Source of the DNA: Pseudoscardovia suis
GTDB taxonomy: Bacteria; Actinomycetota; Actinomycetes; Actinomycetales; Bifidobacteriaceae
NCBI RefSeq assembly: GCF_002797875.1
Contig: NZ_PGFC01000004.1
Location: 1-64,000, forward strand
Direction of reading: 5' to 3'
Length of the DNA: 64,000 bases
Shown here: positions 17,777 through 26,964 of the stretch, piece by piece
Position numbering within the stretch: the first letter of the stretch is position 1
Layout: every line of letters starts with the position of its first letter
Made by a program: the position numbers and the translations under genes
Notes under the pieces: model-generated
The model's database searches: none
Told to the model about the DNA's origin: nothing
The model's input: only the letters and a program-made list of their open reading frames with translations

Positions 17777-17810
17777 AGGGCCGCGCAACGGGGATTCGTT
17801 GCGCGGCCCT
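17777..17810 (-). terminator. Terminator hairpin downstream of the PBP gene
   Basis: A perfect 14-bp stem (17777-17790 with 17797-17810) closes a 6-nt loop. It lies in the gap between the OYE start and the PBP stop. No long U-run follows on the minus strand. Confidence 0.65.
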
Positions 17811-17873
17811 TTCATGGTGTCGCCGTTGTGCCTCAGGTTGCTGCCTCATGTTGATGCGCGGCAACCTGCTGGG

Positions 17874-20060
17874 TCAGCTGACCTTGACCTGCTTCATGCC
17901 GTAGCTGGTGGTGGTCGTCGACCACGTGCCGTTGGAGTTGGTGCTCAGCAGGGATTGGTCCGCCGTGCCGTAGTTGTCGTCATGCTGCACCTTGCCAGTG
18001 GCGATGTAGTTGTTCATGAATTCCTTCCAGATAGGCGTTGCGATGTAACTACCATCCCAGAAGGACCTCGTGCGTCCGTTGATCGTCATGCCGTCCCAGG
18101 ATTCGAGCTTCTCCTCGTTGCCTGTTGCAACATAAGTGGAAAGCCCGGTGACGAATCCACCGGTCAACATGTACCAGTTATCTGCGGTACCGGTCTTGGC
18201 GAAGGTCTTGACATTGTTGTTGAGCTTGGCTGATGTTGCCGCGCCTCGCTGCACACCTTCGTTCATGATGTACGCCACGGTCTGCGCGACGTTCTCCGGA
18301 ACCGCCTGCGAGCAGTTGGCGCTGGGCACGGCCATGTCCTGGCCGGAGGAGTTCGTCACGCGCGTGATGGCGATCGGATCGCAGTGCACGCCCTTGGCGG
18401 CGATGGTGGCGAAGACGGTCGCCATCGTGAGAGGCGAGGCGCCGTTGTGACCACCGATGAGGTCGGTCGGGGCGATCGTGTCATGGATGTCAGGCGTTGC
18501 CGCGCTGGAGTTCTTGTAACCCATGGACGTGGCGGTGTCGGCGATCTTGCACAGGCCCAGACGCTGGCCGAGCGTGGCCTGCGTGGTGTTGTGCGACATG
18601 ATGAGTGCCTGCTCCGGGGTTTCGGGGTTCACGGTACCGCCGCCGAAGTTGTGCACGCTCCATGTGGTCTGTGCCTCATGGTTGCACTCGAATCCGCCGG
18701 TGTCATACGCCATGGCGGTCGGCAGGGGGACTCGTGCGCCATATCCGTTGGCGAGCCATGAGGTGAGGTTGATGACCTTGAACGTCGAACCGGTCTGCCA
18801 GCCGCCGCCGCCCCCGTCCTTCTGGTCAACGGCGTAATTGATGGCGGTCTCGGTGCCGTCGGCGGTCGCCAGCGCGTTGTATGTGCGGTTGATCGCCAGG
18901 GCGATGACCTTGCCCGTGCCTGGCTCCACGGACGCCAGCGCCGCTTCAAAGCCAGAGGGATCGTTTTCCGGAATTCCGTTGCGCACCGCTTGGTTGGCGA
19001 GGTTCTCGGCATCCACGTCCATCGTTGTGTAAATGGTGAGGCCGCCCTGATACAGCAGCTTCTGGCGCTCTTCGGCGGTCTGGCCGAATGTGTCGGAATT
19101 CTCGATCTGATGCACGACGTAATCGCAGAAGAAGGCAGCGTTTCCAGCGGTCTGGCAGCCGACGGGCACGTCCTTGACATGCAGCATGTCGCTCATGTTC
19201 TCAGCCTTGGCGGCGTTTGCCTCGTCCTGCGACACGAATCCGCATTCGACCATCAGATCAAGCACGATGTCTCGTTGTTTTTGCGCTGCGTCCGGGTTCA
19301 CCGTGGGGTCGTATGCGGCCGGGTTCTTGGTGATGGACGCAATCGTTGCCGCCTCGCCGAGAGTGAGGTCTGCGGCAGATTTCGAGAAGTAATGCTCGGC
19401 GGCGGTCTCCACGCCATACACGCTCGTGCCGAACTGCGCGATGTTCAAGTATCCCTGCAAAATCTCGCTCTTGGAATACTTCTGCTCCAGTTGCAGCGAA
19501 ATGAGCATTTCCTTGAGCTTGCGGGCAATGGTGTCTTCGGAAGCGTGATACGCGCCGATCGGATCGTCGTTCTCCGTCGCCTGGTTGATGAGCATGTTCT
19601 TGACGTACTGCTGCGTCAGCGTCGAACCGCCCTGCGTGTCGCCGCCCTTGACGTATGTCTGCACGAATGCGCGCAGCACGCCCTGCACATCAACGCCGGA
19701 ATGCTGGAAGAAGCGCCGGTCCTCGCGTGCTACAACCGCCTGCTGCATGTACTTCGAGACATGAGACAGGTCCACGACGATTCGGTTCTGCGTGTAGAAC
19801 GTCGCGATGAGCGTCGTGCCGTCCGCCGCATACATCTTGGACTGCTGCGGCAGGTTGTTGGGGTTGAAGTCGATGTTGGAGACGGCGAGCGACGGGCTTG
19901 CCGATTCCGCCACCTGGTCGGTGACCATCGCGAACGGCAGCAAGAAACCAGAGGTCACGAATCCGCCTGCCATGATGCATAAAACATATGCGAGCAGCAG
20001 AACGAAAACGTTCTTGTGTTCCTTGGCTTGCTTTTGCTTCTTCTTAGACATGTGCCCCAT
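17874..20060 (-). CDS. Class A penicillin-binding protein (GT51 transglycosylase plus transpeptidase)
   Basis: Bifunctional peptidoglycan synthase of 728 residues that polymerises lipid II and cross-links stems outside the membrane. A single N-terminal membrane segment (about 17-47) follows a Lys-rich cytosolic tail. The GT51 domain has the catalytic Glu113 in AREDRRFFQHSGVD and GGSTLTQQYVKN. The transpeptidase domain has Ser425 in TGSTFKVIN, the SHN motif (ALIMSHNTTQ) and KTGTADNWY. There is no long C-terminal PASTA tail; the protein ends soon after the transpeptidase fold. Start is ATG 20060 or the in-frame ATG at 20051; neither has a convincing Shine-Dalgarno sequence. It lies downstream of the Crp-family gene on the same strand, separated by 153 bp. 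Confidence 0.93.
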   Translation of the reverse strand: MGHMSKKKQKQAKEHKNVFVLLLAYVLCIMAGGFVTSGFLLPFAMVTDQVAESASPSLAVSNIDFNPNNLPQQSKMYAADGTTLIATFYTQNRIVVDLSHVSKYMQQAVVAREDRRFFQHSGVDVQGVLRAFVQTYVKGGDTQGGSTLTQQYVKNMLINQATENDDPIGAYHASEDTIARKLKEMLISLQLEQKYSKSEILQGYLNIAQFGTSVYGVETAAEHYFSKSAADLTLGEAATIASITKNPAAYDPTVNPDAAQKQRDIVLDLMVECGFVSQDEANAAKAENMSDMLHVKDVPVGCQTAGNAAFFCDYVVHQIENSDTFGQTAEERQKLLYQGGLTIYTTMDVDAENLANQAVRNGIPENDPSGFEAALASVEPGTGKVIALAINRTYNALATADGTETAINYAVDQKDGGGGGWQTGSTFKVINLTSWLANGYGARVPLPTAMAYDTGGFECNHEAQTTWSVHNFGGGTVNPETPEQALIMSHNTTQATLGQRLGLCKIADTATSMGYKNSSAATPDIHDTIAPTDLIGGHNGASPLTMATVFATIAAKGVHCDPIAITRVTNSSGQDMAVPSANCSQAVPENVAQTVAYIMNEGVQRGAATSAKLNNNVKTFAKTGTADNWYMLTGGFVTGLSTYVATGNEEKLESWDGMTINGRTRSFWDGSYIATPIWKEFMNNYIATGKVQHDDNYGTADQSLLSTNSNGTWSTTTTSYGMKQVKVS

Positions 20061-20213
20061 TTTATGGGTGGAGCTCTACCTTTTGAGTCGGGAAGAGGCA
20101 ATTTTCAGCCAAATGCAAGACAAACGGCACAATCTCTCCACATTTGGCGTCGTATCTGGAACTCTCCGGGGAATTTGCGAAAATTTCGGCGAACGCCAGC
20201 ATCACGCGCGGTG

Positions 20214-21110
20214 TCAGCGGTGTGCACGTCGGATCAATTGCCCGGGCTGATAGATGACGATGGTGCGGCCTTGCCGCGCAATCCATCCGCGATTCGTGAA
20301 ATCCATGAGCGCCTTGTTGACTGTTTCGCGCGAGGTGCCCACTAGCTGCGCCAGTTCTTCTTGCGTGAGGTCGTGGGGCACGGCGATGCCGGCTTCCGTC
20401 GGCTTGCCGAAGCGCTTGGCAAGATCAAGCAGCGTTTTGGCAAGGCGGCCGGGCACATCCATGAACACAAGATCAGAAATGTGCTCGTTGTTGAGCCTCA
20501 TGCGGTTGGCGAGCACCTGCAGCATGTCCACGGCCACGCGCGGATGGTCGTTGAGCCATGAAAACAGGGTGTCGTGATCCAGGGATGCGATGGAAACGCC
20601 GTCGATCATGGCGACGGCGCTCGCGGTGCGTGGGCCACCATGGGGGTCGAACACGGGGATTTCGCCCAGAATCTCGCCTGCCGCCGATATCGACAGCAGC
20701 TGGATGCGGTGGTCGTCGGATTCGCGCGTGAGCTTGATGCGCCCGCGTTCGATGACGTACATGCGCTTGTCGGTGTCGCCTTGGCGGAATATGAACTCCC
20801 CCTTGGCATAGGTGTGATGCTGCATGTGAGGAATCAGCTGGGCGGCTTCGTCGGGCGGCACTTGGGCGAACAACGCCGTGCCTAGCAGAAGATCGGCTTC
20901 CTCGAAGGGCAGTGCGTTGGGCGCGAGCATGTGCAGGGGCTGTCGTGGACGTTGCGTGTCGGAGCGCTGTGCGCTCGCTGCTGCCGTTGCGGTGCCCTGT
21001 TGCACTGGCGACGCGGCGCCGCGCTGCATCGCGGGACGCTGCATGGCTGCCTGGTGCACGGCGCCCTGCTGTGCTGCGTTGTGCTGCGAGGATTGTGACG
21101 AAGTTACCAT
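20214..21110 (-). CDS. Crp/Fnr-family transcriptional regulator (GlxR-like)
   Basis: Homodimeric DNA-binding regulator of 298 residues. The cyclic-nucleotide-binding domain covers about 75-190 (GEFIFRQGDTDKRMYVIERG, then GEIPVFDPHGGPRTASAVA). The C-terminal winged helix has an HTH in TQEELAQLVGTSRETVNKAL. It closely resembles actinobacterial GlxR/Crp proteins, which bind TGTGA-N6-TCACA; ligand is probably cAMP, inferred. Residues 1-60 are an Ala/Gln-rich extension absent from typical GlxR. GGAGG lies 9 nt before ATG 21110, so this extension appears to be translated; a shorter start at 20930 lacks such support. It is divergent from the mannosyltransferase gene. Confidence 0.9.
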   Translation of the reverse strand: MVTSSQSSQHNAAQQGAVHQAAMQRPAMQRGAASPVQQGTATAAASAQRSDTQRPRQPLHMLAPNALPFEEADLLLGTALFAQVPPDEAAQLIPHMQHHTYAKGEFIFRQGDTDKRMYVIERGRIKLTRESDDHRIQLLSISAAGEILGEIPVFDPHGGPRTASAVAMIDGVSIASLDHDTLFSWLNDHPRVAVDMLQVLANRMRLNNEHISDLVFMDVPGRLAKTLLDLAKRFGKPTEAGIAVPHDLTQEELAQLVGTSRETVNKALMDFTNRGWIARQGRTIVIYQPGQLIRRAHR

Positions 21111-21370
21111 ATGTATGTTCCTCCGGAAGCCTGACTCATACCATCCTAGCGCCGGGGCGACTGGCTCAGCGTGTAATGCAGTGTAAAGTAGGGGAAGAAT
21201 TTCCGCAGGTCTGCGGAGACGCTCGGCCTCACGCCTTCCTCAGCGCGACACAAGCGTGCGGCATAGGCGCGCCGTCGAGGCACGCCGTCCTGCGGAGGGG
21301 AAACGCCAGACCGGGGAACGAGACCAGGGAACCATACTTCGGAACCAGACCAGTGAAAGCAGGGATGGGC

Positions 21371-22153
21371 ATGCCATACACGAGCACGCATCGCGTCATC
21401 GTCATTATGCCGACTTACAACGAACGGGAGAACCTTCAGCCCACCATCGGGGGCATCATGAACAATTGCACGAACGTGGAAGTGCTTGTGGTCGATGATT
21501 CCTCGCCGGATGGCACCGGCAAGCTGGCAGAGCAGATGGCTGCCAAGAATCCCCGGCTCCATGTGATTCATCGCAAGACGAAGAACGGTCTGGGGCCAGC
21601 GTATCTGGCGGGATTCCAATGGGCGCTGTTGCATCAATACGATGTGGTGTGCGAAATGGACATGGATGGTTCCCACCGCCCGCAGGACCTTCCTCAGCTG
21701 ATTCGCACGATCGACCAGCGCCCGGATGTGGATTTGGTCATCGGGTCGCGTCGCGTGCGGGGTGGTTCCACCGAGAATTGGCCGGTGTACCGCGATCTCA
21801 TCTCGCGGTGTGGTTCGTGGTATTCGCGTCTGTGCCTGGGGGTGCCGGTGCATGACATGACCGCTGGTTTCCGCGCTTACCGTGCCAGCATCATGCAGCG
21901 GCTTCATCTTGATACCGTGCGCGCCAATGGCTATGTGTTCCAGGTTGATATGACCAGACGCGTGCATCAGGCGGGCGGCACGATCGTAGAAGTGCCGATT
22001 GTGTTCGTTGAGCGCACACGCGGCAAGTCGAAGATGAGCAAGGCGATTGTGGTCGAGGCCATGTGCGCGGTCACGCATTGGGGATTGCAACGGCTGTTCC
22101 ATGCCGGCGACTACAAGCGCGCTCGCAAGACGAGTGCCGCGCAGCGAAAATAG
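21371..22153 (+). CDS. Polyprenol-phosphate mannosyltransferase (GT2, Ppm1/DPM-like)
   Basis: Membrane-associated GT2 glycosyltransferase of 260 residues that would transfer mannose (or another hexose) from a GDP-sugar to polyprenyl phosphate. The lipid-linked sugar then serves extracellular glycosylation. Motifs are VIMPTYNERENLQP, the nucleotide-binding VVDDSSPDGTGK, the metal-binding EMDMDGSHRPQDLP (DxD) and VIGSRRVRGG. VPIVFVERTRGKSKMS near the C-terminus is typical of dolichyl-phosphate mannose synthases. No C-terminal membrane domain is present, so it is the soluble-domain type. I chose ATG 21371, with GGG upstream; the reading frame is open much further upstream but without conservation. 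Its 3' end is 18 bp from the convergent DeoR gene. Confidence 0.9.
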   Translation: MPYTSTHRVIVIMPTYNERENLQPTIGGIMNNCTNVEVLVVDDSSPDGTGKLAEQMAAKNPRLHVIHRKTKNGLGPAYLAGFQWALLHQYDVVCEMDMDGSHRPQDLPQLIRTIDQRPDVDLVIGSRRVRGGSTENWPVYRDLISRCGSWYSRLCLGVPVHDMTAGFRAYRASIMQRLHLDTVRANGYVFQVDMTRRVHQAGGTIVEVPIVFVERTRGKSKMSKAIVVEAMCAVTHWGLQRLFHAGDYKRARKTSAAQRK

Positions 22154-22171
22154 GCGTAGAGCCCAGTCCGT

Positions 22172-22945
22172 TTAGCTGACGATGACGTTGGGCACGAGCT
22201 TTTTCGTCTCTTCCAAGCTCGCCTCGGGCAGCGCCGAATCGGTGATGATCGTCTCGACGTCATCGAATGTTGCGAAAAGCGACAGCGAGGTGTTGGACCA
22301 TTTCGTGTGGTCCGCCAGCATGATGGTGTGATCTGCAATGGCGATGAATGCCGCGTTTGTGCTGGATTCCAACGAATTGGGCGTAAGGAACCCGCGTGGC
22401 ACCGATACCGCATGGGCGCCGAGGAACAGCTTGTTGACGCGCAGTGAGCCAATGACCTTGTTGGCGATGGGGCCGATCAGGGATTTGAAACGCGTCGTGA
22501 CGCCGCCCGTGACAATCACTTCCACGTCGCGGTTGTCCAAGCCCTCGACGAGGTCGGCAACCGGCAGCGAATTCGTGAGCACGGTGATGCCTGCGGATTT
22601 ATCGGATTCAAAAAGATACTGTGCAAAAAGGTAAGTGGTCGAACCGCCGCCGATGCCAATGACATCGCCGGGGGAGACGAGGTCGACCGCCGCCTTGGCG
22701 ATGGCTTCTTTGTCTCCGATTTCTTTATGGTTCGTCGCTGCGAACATCGGTTCGCTCATGAGGGTGCCCGTTGTGACGGCGCCGCCATGCACGCGCTTGA
22801 GCAGTCCCTTGCCTTCCAGAACGGCAATGTCGCGGCGCACGGTCATGGGCGACACGTCCAAATCCCGCGCGAGGTCAACGCAGCGCACGGTGCCGTGCGT
22901 GCGCAGCCTGCGCAGAATATACTGTTGCCGTTGGGAGGAAATCAT
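22172..22945 (-). CDS. DeoR-family transcriptional regulator
   Basis: Repressor of 257 residues. The N-terminal HTH (QRQQYILRRLRTHGTVRCVD, then ARDLDVSPMTVRRDIAVLE) and LLKRVHGGAV are DeoR hallmarks. The C-terminal sugar-phosphate-sensing domain has GDVIGIGGGSTTYLFAQ and ITVLTNSLPVA. These regulators normally control sugar catabolic genes, but none is adjacent, so the target is unknown. ATG 22945 has no Shine-Dalgarno sequence. CATAAT (22952-22957) sits 6 nt upstream on the minus strand, so a leaderless mRNA is likely. Two copies of TCTGTGCC (22957-22964 and 22968-22975), 11 bp apart, flank this -10 and may be an autoregulatory operator. Confidence 0.88.
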   Translation of the reverse strand: MISSQRQQYILRRLRTHGTVRCVDLARDLDVSPMTVRRDIAVLEGKGLLKRVHGGAVTTGTLMSEPMFAATNHKEIGDKEAIAKAAVDLVSPGDVIGIGGGSTTYLFAQYLFESDKSAGITVLTNSLPVADLVEGLDNRDVEVIVTGGVTTRFKSLIGPIANKVIGSLRVNKLFLGAHAVSVPRGFLTPNSLESSTNAAFIAIADHTIMLADHTKWSNTSLSLFATFDDVETIITDSALPEASLEETKKLVPNVIVS

Positions 22946-22951
22946 AACAGT

Positions 22952-22975
22952 ATTATGGCACAGAGTCGGCACAGA
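22952..22975 (-). promoter_or_regulatory. Leaderless promoter and direct-repeat operator of the DeoR gene
   Basis: The -10-like CATAAT is 6 nt from the start codon. Two direct repeats TCTGTGCC have a period of 11 bp, one helical turn. No good -35 is seen, which suggests activator dependence or a weak promoter. Confidence 0.35.
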
Positions 22976-23018
22976 AACGAACGTTTTCGCCCGTGATTCC
23001 ACCAACACCGCACAACAA

Positions 23019-23061
23019 AACGCCCGGCGCCTGGGGCATCAGCCCATTCGCGCCGGGCGTT
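23019..23061 (-). terminator. Terminator of the UPF0210/ACT operon
   Basis: A 12-bp perfect stem (23019-23030 with 23050-23061) has a 19-nt loop. On the minus strand it is followed by TTTTGTTG, a good U-rich tail. It lies 49 bp after the UPF0210 stop. Confidence 0.75.
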
Positions 23062-23109
23062 GCAACCTGCAGCAGCCTGCAGTCAGTCGCAGAGTGCAAT
23101 CAGTGGCAA

Positions 23110-24474
23110 TCAGTTCTTGAACGAGTGAATCGGTGCGGGAATCCTGCCGCCGCGGTTCACGAACTCCTCGCAGCTCACGGTGTTGACCGGCATGATCGGC
23201 GCATAGCCCATGAGTCCACCGAACTCAGCCTCGTCACCCACGCCCTTGCCGGCGACGGGGATCACGCGCACGGCGGTCGTCTTCTGGTTGACCATGCCGA
23301 TGGCGGCTTCGTCGGCAATAATGCCCGAAATCGTGGCGGCGGTGGTGTCGCCGGGGATGGCGATCATATCAAGGCCGACGGAGCACACGCACGTCATTGC
23401 TTCGAGCTTCTCGATCTTCAGGCAGCCGGAACGGGCAGCGCGGATCATCGTGGCATCCTCGGACACCGGAATAAACGCACCGGAAAGACCGCCCACATAG
23501 GACGACGCCATGATGCCGCCCTTCTTCACCTGATCGTTGAGCAACGCCAGCGCGGCAGTCGTGCCGGGGGCGCCGACTTCCGCGATGCCGCACTTCTCCA
23601 AGATTTCGCCGATGGAATCATGCTCGGCGGGCGTAGGCGCCAGCGACAGATCGATGATGCCGAAAGGCACGCCGAGACGCTTCGACGCCTCCTGCGCCAC
23701 AAGTTGGCCGACGCGCGTGATCTTGAACGCCGTGCGCTTGATCGTCTCGCACAGCACCTCGAAGCTCTTGCCACGAGCCTCATCCAGCGCGCGAGACACC
23801 ACGCCCGGGCCGGAAACGCCCACGTTGATCACCGCGTCGCCTTCGGTCACGCCGTGGAAACCGCCCGCCATGAACGGGTTGTCGTCGGGAGCGTTGCAGA
23901 ACACAACGAACTTCACGCAACCGTAGCTGTCGTTGTCGGCGGTGTTGATCGAGGTCTGCTTGACGGCTTCGCCCACCATCCTCACGGCATCCATGTCGAT
24001 GCCGGTCTTGGTGGAGCCCACGTTGACGGACGAGCACACGATGTCGGTCTCGGTCAGTGCTTGCGGGATGGATTCGATGAGCAGGCGCTCCGCCGGCGTC
24101 ATGCCCTTGCTCACCAGCGCCGAGTAGCCGCCGATCAGGTCCACGCCCACTTCCTTGGCTGCGCGGTCAAGCGCATGGGCGATCTGCACGAAGTCCTGCG
24201 GCGTCTTGCAGCACGCGCCGCCCACGAGCGAGACGGGCGTTACGGTGATGCGCTTGTTGACGATCGGGATGCCGAAGTCGCGTTCGATCGCCTTGCCGGT
24301 GGCGACGAGGTCCTTGGCATACGTGGTGATTTTCGTGTAAATCTTCGAGCAGGTTTCCTCGAGATTGTCGGTCGCGCAGTCCAGCAGCGAAATGCCCATC
24401 GTGATGGTGCGCACGTCGAGCTGCTCCTGCTCGATCATTTTGTTGGTCTCGTGGACCTCCATGATGTTCAGCAT
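23110..24474 (-). CDS. UPF0210 (PFL/DUF711) family protein
   Basis: Protein of 454 residues of the UPF0210 family, a well conserved group with a fold related to glycyl-radical (PFL-like) enzymes but unknown function. Characteristic segments are [72 protein letters not shown] and [17 protein letters not shown]. It is of full family length with no frame damage. The ACT-domain gene lies 88 bp upstream on the same strand; this pair is conserved in many Gram-positive bacteria, suggesting joint function in ligand sensing or metabolism. ATG 24474 has GGA upstream within AAAGGATTTGC. The operon ends at the hairpin 23019-23061. Confidence 0.93.
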   Translation of the reverse strand: MLNIMEVHETNKMIEQEQLDVRTITMGISLLDCATDNLEETCSKIYTKITTYAKDLVATGKAIERDFGIPIVNKRITVTPVSLVGGACCKTPQDFVQIAHALDRAAKEVGVDLIGGYSALVSKGMTPAERLLIESIPQALTETDIVCSSVNVGSTKTGIDMDAVRMVGEAVKQTSINTADNDSYGCVKFVVFCNAPDDNPFMAGGFHGVTEGDAVINVGVSGPGVVSRALDEARGKSFEVLCETIKRTAFKITRVGQLVAQEASKRLGVPFGIIDLSLAPTPAEHDSIGEILEKCGIAEVGAPGTTAALALLNDQVKKGGIMASSYVGGLSGAFIPVSEDATMIRAARSGCLKIEKLEAMTCVCSVGLDMIAIPGDTTAATISGIIADEAAIGMVNQKTTAVRVIPVAGKGVGDEAEFGGLMGYAPIMPVNTVSCEEFVNRGGRIPAPIHSFKN

Positions 24475-24600
24475 TGCAAATCCTTTCGCGAGGCTCAGTT
24501 CCGAGGCTCAGATTTTCAGACGCGGTTTGTTAGACGCGATGCATGCCCTAAGGCTCAGACGCTCAGACGCGGTGCATGCGCGTGAAAATCTCCTCGCGCT
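24475..24600 (-). repeat. Degenerate duplication of the ACT gene 3' end
   Basis: The gap between the ACT gene and the UPF0210 gene repeats parts of the ACT gene's last codons. AGGCTCAG occurs three times and CAGACGCGGT twice, and GCGATGCATGCC echoes GCGGTGCATGCG. It looks like decayed slippage or a tandem duplication. Confidence 0.5.
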
Positions 24601-24835
24601 GGCAGCGAATGCGCACGCCGATTTCTTCGCCCAGCTTGTCGAGGTCGTTGACCACATCGGCGAAGTCCGCAGTGGAGTTCGAGTAATCCACAATCATCAT
24701 CATGTTGAAGAAACCGTCGATGATCGTCTGCGAGATGTCGAGGACGTTGATGTCATGGTCGGACAGGTAGGTGCAGACTTTTGCGATGATGCCGACGGTG
24801 TCTTGGCCCACCACAGTGATGATTGCCTTGTTCAT
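24563..24835 (-). CDS. ACT domain-containing protein (UPF0237)
   Basis: Stand-alone ACT domain of 90 residues, the usual UPF0237 length. ACT domains bind amino acids or other small ligands as dimers. The sequence reads MNKAIITVVGQDTVGIIAKV, with the ligand-loop GIIAKV, then INVLDISQTIIDGFFNMMM and a C-terminal LGEEIGVRIRCQREEIF. It heads the two-gene unit with UPF0210, with which it is conserved across Gram-positive bacteria. A direct regulatory contact between them is a reasonable inference but unproven. ATG 24835 is the only start that matches family length. The 257 bp upstream to 25092 hold the promoter and nothing else I recognise. Confidence 0.92.
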   Translation of the reverse strand: MNKAIITVVGQDTVGIIAKVCTYLSDHDINVLDISQTIIDGFFNMMMIVDYSNSTADFADVVNDLDKLGEEIGVRIRCQREEIFTRMHRV

Positions 24836-25092
24836 TGATACTCCTGGATTATGCCTAGATGGTGCTGTGCAATAAGCTGTGCGCACGTGAATTCGCGGGC
24901 GCATTGGATGCCGCGGGCGGTGCCGGTGCGTTGGCGTTGCAATAGGCGCCGTCGATAGGCGACCGCAGTGTGCGGCGCTCGCGATTTCCATGCTTTTCTC
25001 AGTATATCGGCACCGTTGCACACCGTTACGTATGCCGTTTTACGTGTCGTGTGCGAGGGTGCGCGGCGCACATGCGCGCGGCACGCTGTGCC

Positions 25093-25776
25093 TTACTCGC
25101 CGCCCTTGAACCCCAGCTGCCGCCACGCCTCATAGGTTGCGATGGATGCGCAGTTCGCCAGGTTCATGTCGCGCTTGCGGTGGGCGGCATTCGTAATCGG
25201 GCGCATGGGCAGGCGCACCTGCTCGGCGACGTGCGGCCCGAACATGATGTCGTGCGGCTCGGGCACATTGCCCGGTTCCGGCCCGAACAGAAGGATGTCA
25301 TCCGGTCGATACTCCACGTCAGTGTAGAGTTTGCTGCCTTTTTCAGTGAACGCGATGATGCGTGAATGAGGCATGCTGTCGACAAGGCTTTGAAAATCCG
25401 GGTGGATTACCACATGCGCCATGTCATGGTAATCCAAGCCCGCGCGCCGCAGCTTGGTGTCTTTGAAATTGAACCCGATTGGTTCGATGATGTGCAAGAT
25501 CGTGCCGGTCATGGCGCACAGGCGGATCGCCGATCCGGTGTTGCCGGGGATTCGCGGCGAGTAGAAGCACAGGTGCGGCGTGGATGTGGGCGCTATGGCG
25601 GCGTCTGCGATGCTCAGCATCGCGTCGGTTACGGTCACGGGGTTGCCGTGGGCGTCGGTCACGAGTTCATCCGGTCCGTAGTTTGATTTGCGGTAGCCGT
25701 ATTCGAACATTGCATCCACGTGGTTTTCCAGTGCAGCGCTTTCCGTGGTGCTTCTGTTTTCGCCGTTTTCAGTCAT
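25093..25776 (-). CDS. trmL: tRNA (cytidine(34)-2'-O)-methyltransferase, TrmL/SPOUT family
   Basis: SAM-dependent methyltransferase of 227 residues with the SPOUT trefoil-knot fold. It probably methylates the wobble nucleotide of tRNA-Leu. Motifs: CFYSPRIPGNTGSAIRLC near the start of the domain, GFNFKDTKLRRAGLDYHD, the knot motif LLFGPEPGNVPE and the C-terminal NLANCASIATYEAWRQLG. The N-terminal 65 residues (ENHVDAMFEYGYRKSNYGP) extend beyond the 150-160-residue E. coli enzyme. ATG 25776 is chosen because the fold and a sensible N-terminus start here; the frame upstream overlaps mutY and is not conserved. It is divergent from mutY with only 19 bp between start codons. Confidence 0.88.
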   Translation of the reverse strand: MTENGENRSTTESAALENHVDAMFEYGYRKSNYGPDELVTDAHGNPVTVTDAMLSIADAAIAPTSTPHLCFYSPRIPGNTGSAIRLCAMTGTILHIIEPIGFNFKDTKLRRAGLDYHDMAHVVIHPDFQSLVDSMPHSRIIAFTEKGSKLYTDVEYRPDDILLFGPEPGNVPEPHDIMFGPHVAEQVRLPMRPITNAAHRKRDMNLANCASIATYEAWRQLGFKGGE

Positions 25777-25795
25777 ATGAGACACAATAAAAAGC

Positions 25796-26791
25796 ATGAC
25801 AGACACGCAGCCGCAGAAAAATTCCGCGCAATCCAGCCACTTGACGGCAACCGCCCACCAGGCGCGATCCGTTAGCACAGTGGCACCAGACCAAGCGGAG
25901 CGCAATGCGCGTGCGCAGCGCTGCCTGCCATTGCTTGCGCAGTGGTGGGATGCGAACGCACGCCCATTCCCGTGGCGGTTCGGGCGCACGACCCCATGGG
26001 GTGTGCTCGTTTCGGAGATTATGAGCCAGCAGACGCCCATGCAGCGCGTGTTGCCGTATTGGACCGCATGGATGCGCGCGTGGCCGACTCCGGAAGCGCT
26101 CGCGGAGGCAACTGCTGCCGAGGTCATTGCGGCGTGGGGACGTTTGGGCTATCCGCGTCGTTCGCTGCGGCTGCGTGAGTGTGCGCAGAGTGTGTGCAAG
26201 GATTGGGGCGGCGAGGTGCCGCATGATTACGATGACCTGCTGGCGTTGCCTGGCGTGGGTGATTACACGGCGAGTGCCGTGATGAGCTTTGCGTTCGGCG
26301 AGCGGGCGGCGGTTGTTGATACGAACGTGCGGCGTGTGCTGGCGCGTGCGATTGAAGGGCGTGAATCGCTCGGCGGCGCTGCGAGAGTGAGCGAGCGGCG
26401 TCGGATTGATGAGTATCTGCCTGCCGACAAGCAGCAGTCGGTTGTCTGGAATCAGTCGGTGATGGAGCTGGGGGCAGTGGTGTGCACGGCTGTGCATCCT
26501 GCGTGTGACACGTGCCCGATCGCCAGCGAATGTGCGTTTCTCGCTGCCGGAAGGCCTGGGCTGGGGGAGCGCCGCACGCGTCCCCGTCAGCGGTTCGTGG
26601 GCACGGATCGGCAGGTGCGCGGCATTGTGCTCAAGGCGTTGCGCGAGGCGGGGCCGGGTGCGCGGCTGGAATATCGGCAGGTGAGCGCGTTGTGGCAGGA
26701 CGCCGTGCAGCTTGATTCCTGCCTGGCGTCGCTTGATGAAGACGGGCTTATTGTGCTGGGTCTCGGCAAATCTGTGTCTTTGCCGGTGTAG
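25796..26791 (+). CDS. mutY: A/G-specific adenine DNA glycosylase
   Basis: Base-excision repair enzyme of 331 residues that removes A opposite 8-oxoguanine. The HhH-GPD fold is complete: catalytic Glu74 in VSEIMSQQTPMQRV, HhH LLALPGVGDYTASAVMS, catalytic Asp175 in AVVDTNVRRVLARA, and the 4Fe-4S cluster CX6CX2CX5C in CTAVHPACDTCPIASEC. The C-terminal part is shorter than E. coli MutY and ends in a winged-helix-like segment rather than a full Nudix-like 8-oxoG reader. ATG 25796 lies 19 bp from the divergent trmL start. CACAAT lies 7 nt upstream, so a leaderless start is possible. The N-terminal 35 residues are Ser/Ala/Gln-rich. Confidence 0.93.
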   Translation: MTDTQPQKNSAQSSHLTATAHQARSVSTVAPDQAERNARAQRCLPLLAQWWDANARPFPWRFGRTTPWGVLVSEIMSQQTPMQRVLPYWTAWMRAWPTPEALAEATAAEVIAAWGRLGYPRRSLRLRECAQSVCKDWGGEVPHDYDDLLALPGVGDYTASAVMSFAFGERAAVVDTNVRRVLARAIEGRESLGGAARVSERRRIDEYLPADKQQSVVWNQSVMELGAVVCTAVHPACDTCPIASECAFLAAGRPGLGERRTRPRQRFVGTDRQVRGIVLKALREAGPGARLEYRQVSALWQDAVQLDSCLASLDEDGLIVLGLGKSVSLPV

Positions 26792-26840
26792 CGCCGTGGT
26801 GGTTGTGCGGGTGCCCATAGTGGCTGTGCTTGTTGGCGGT

Positions 26841-26938
26841 GCCATGGTGGTTGTGCCGTGGTGGTTGTGCCGTGGTGGTTGTGCCGTGTTGATTGTGCCG
26901 TGATGATTGTGCCATGATGACAGCGCCGTGATGTCAGT
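26841..26938. repeat. 14-bp tandem repeat, seven copies
   Basis: Seven successive 14-bp units of the form GCCGTGGTGGTTGT occur in exact register (26841, 26855, 26869, 26883, 26897, 26911 and 26925), decaying toward the 3' end. They fill most of the gap between mutY and the next gene, which starts 27 bp later, so copy number could affect its expression. Confidence 0.8.
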
Positions 26939-26964
26939 GCATGGTGTCTTTTAGACTGGGAGTC

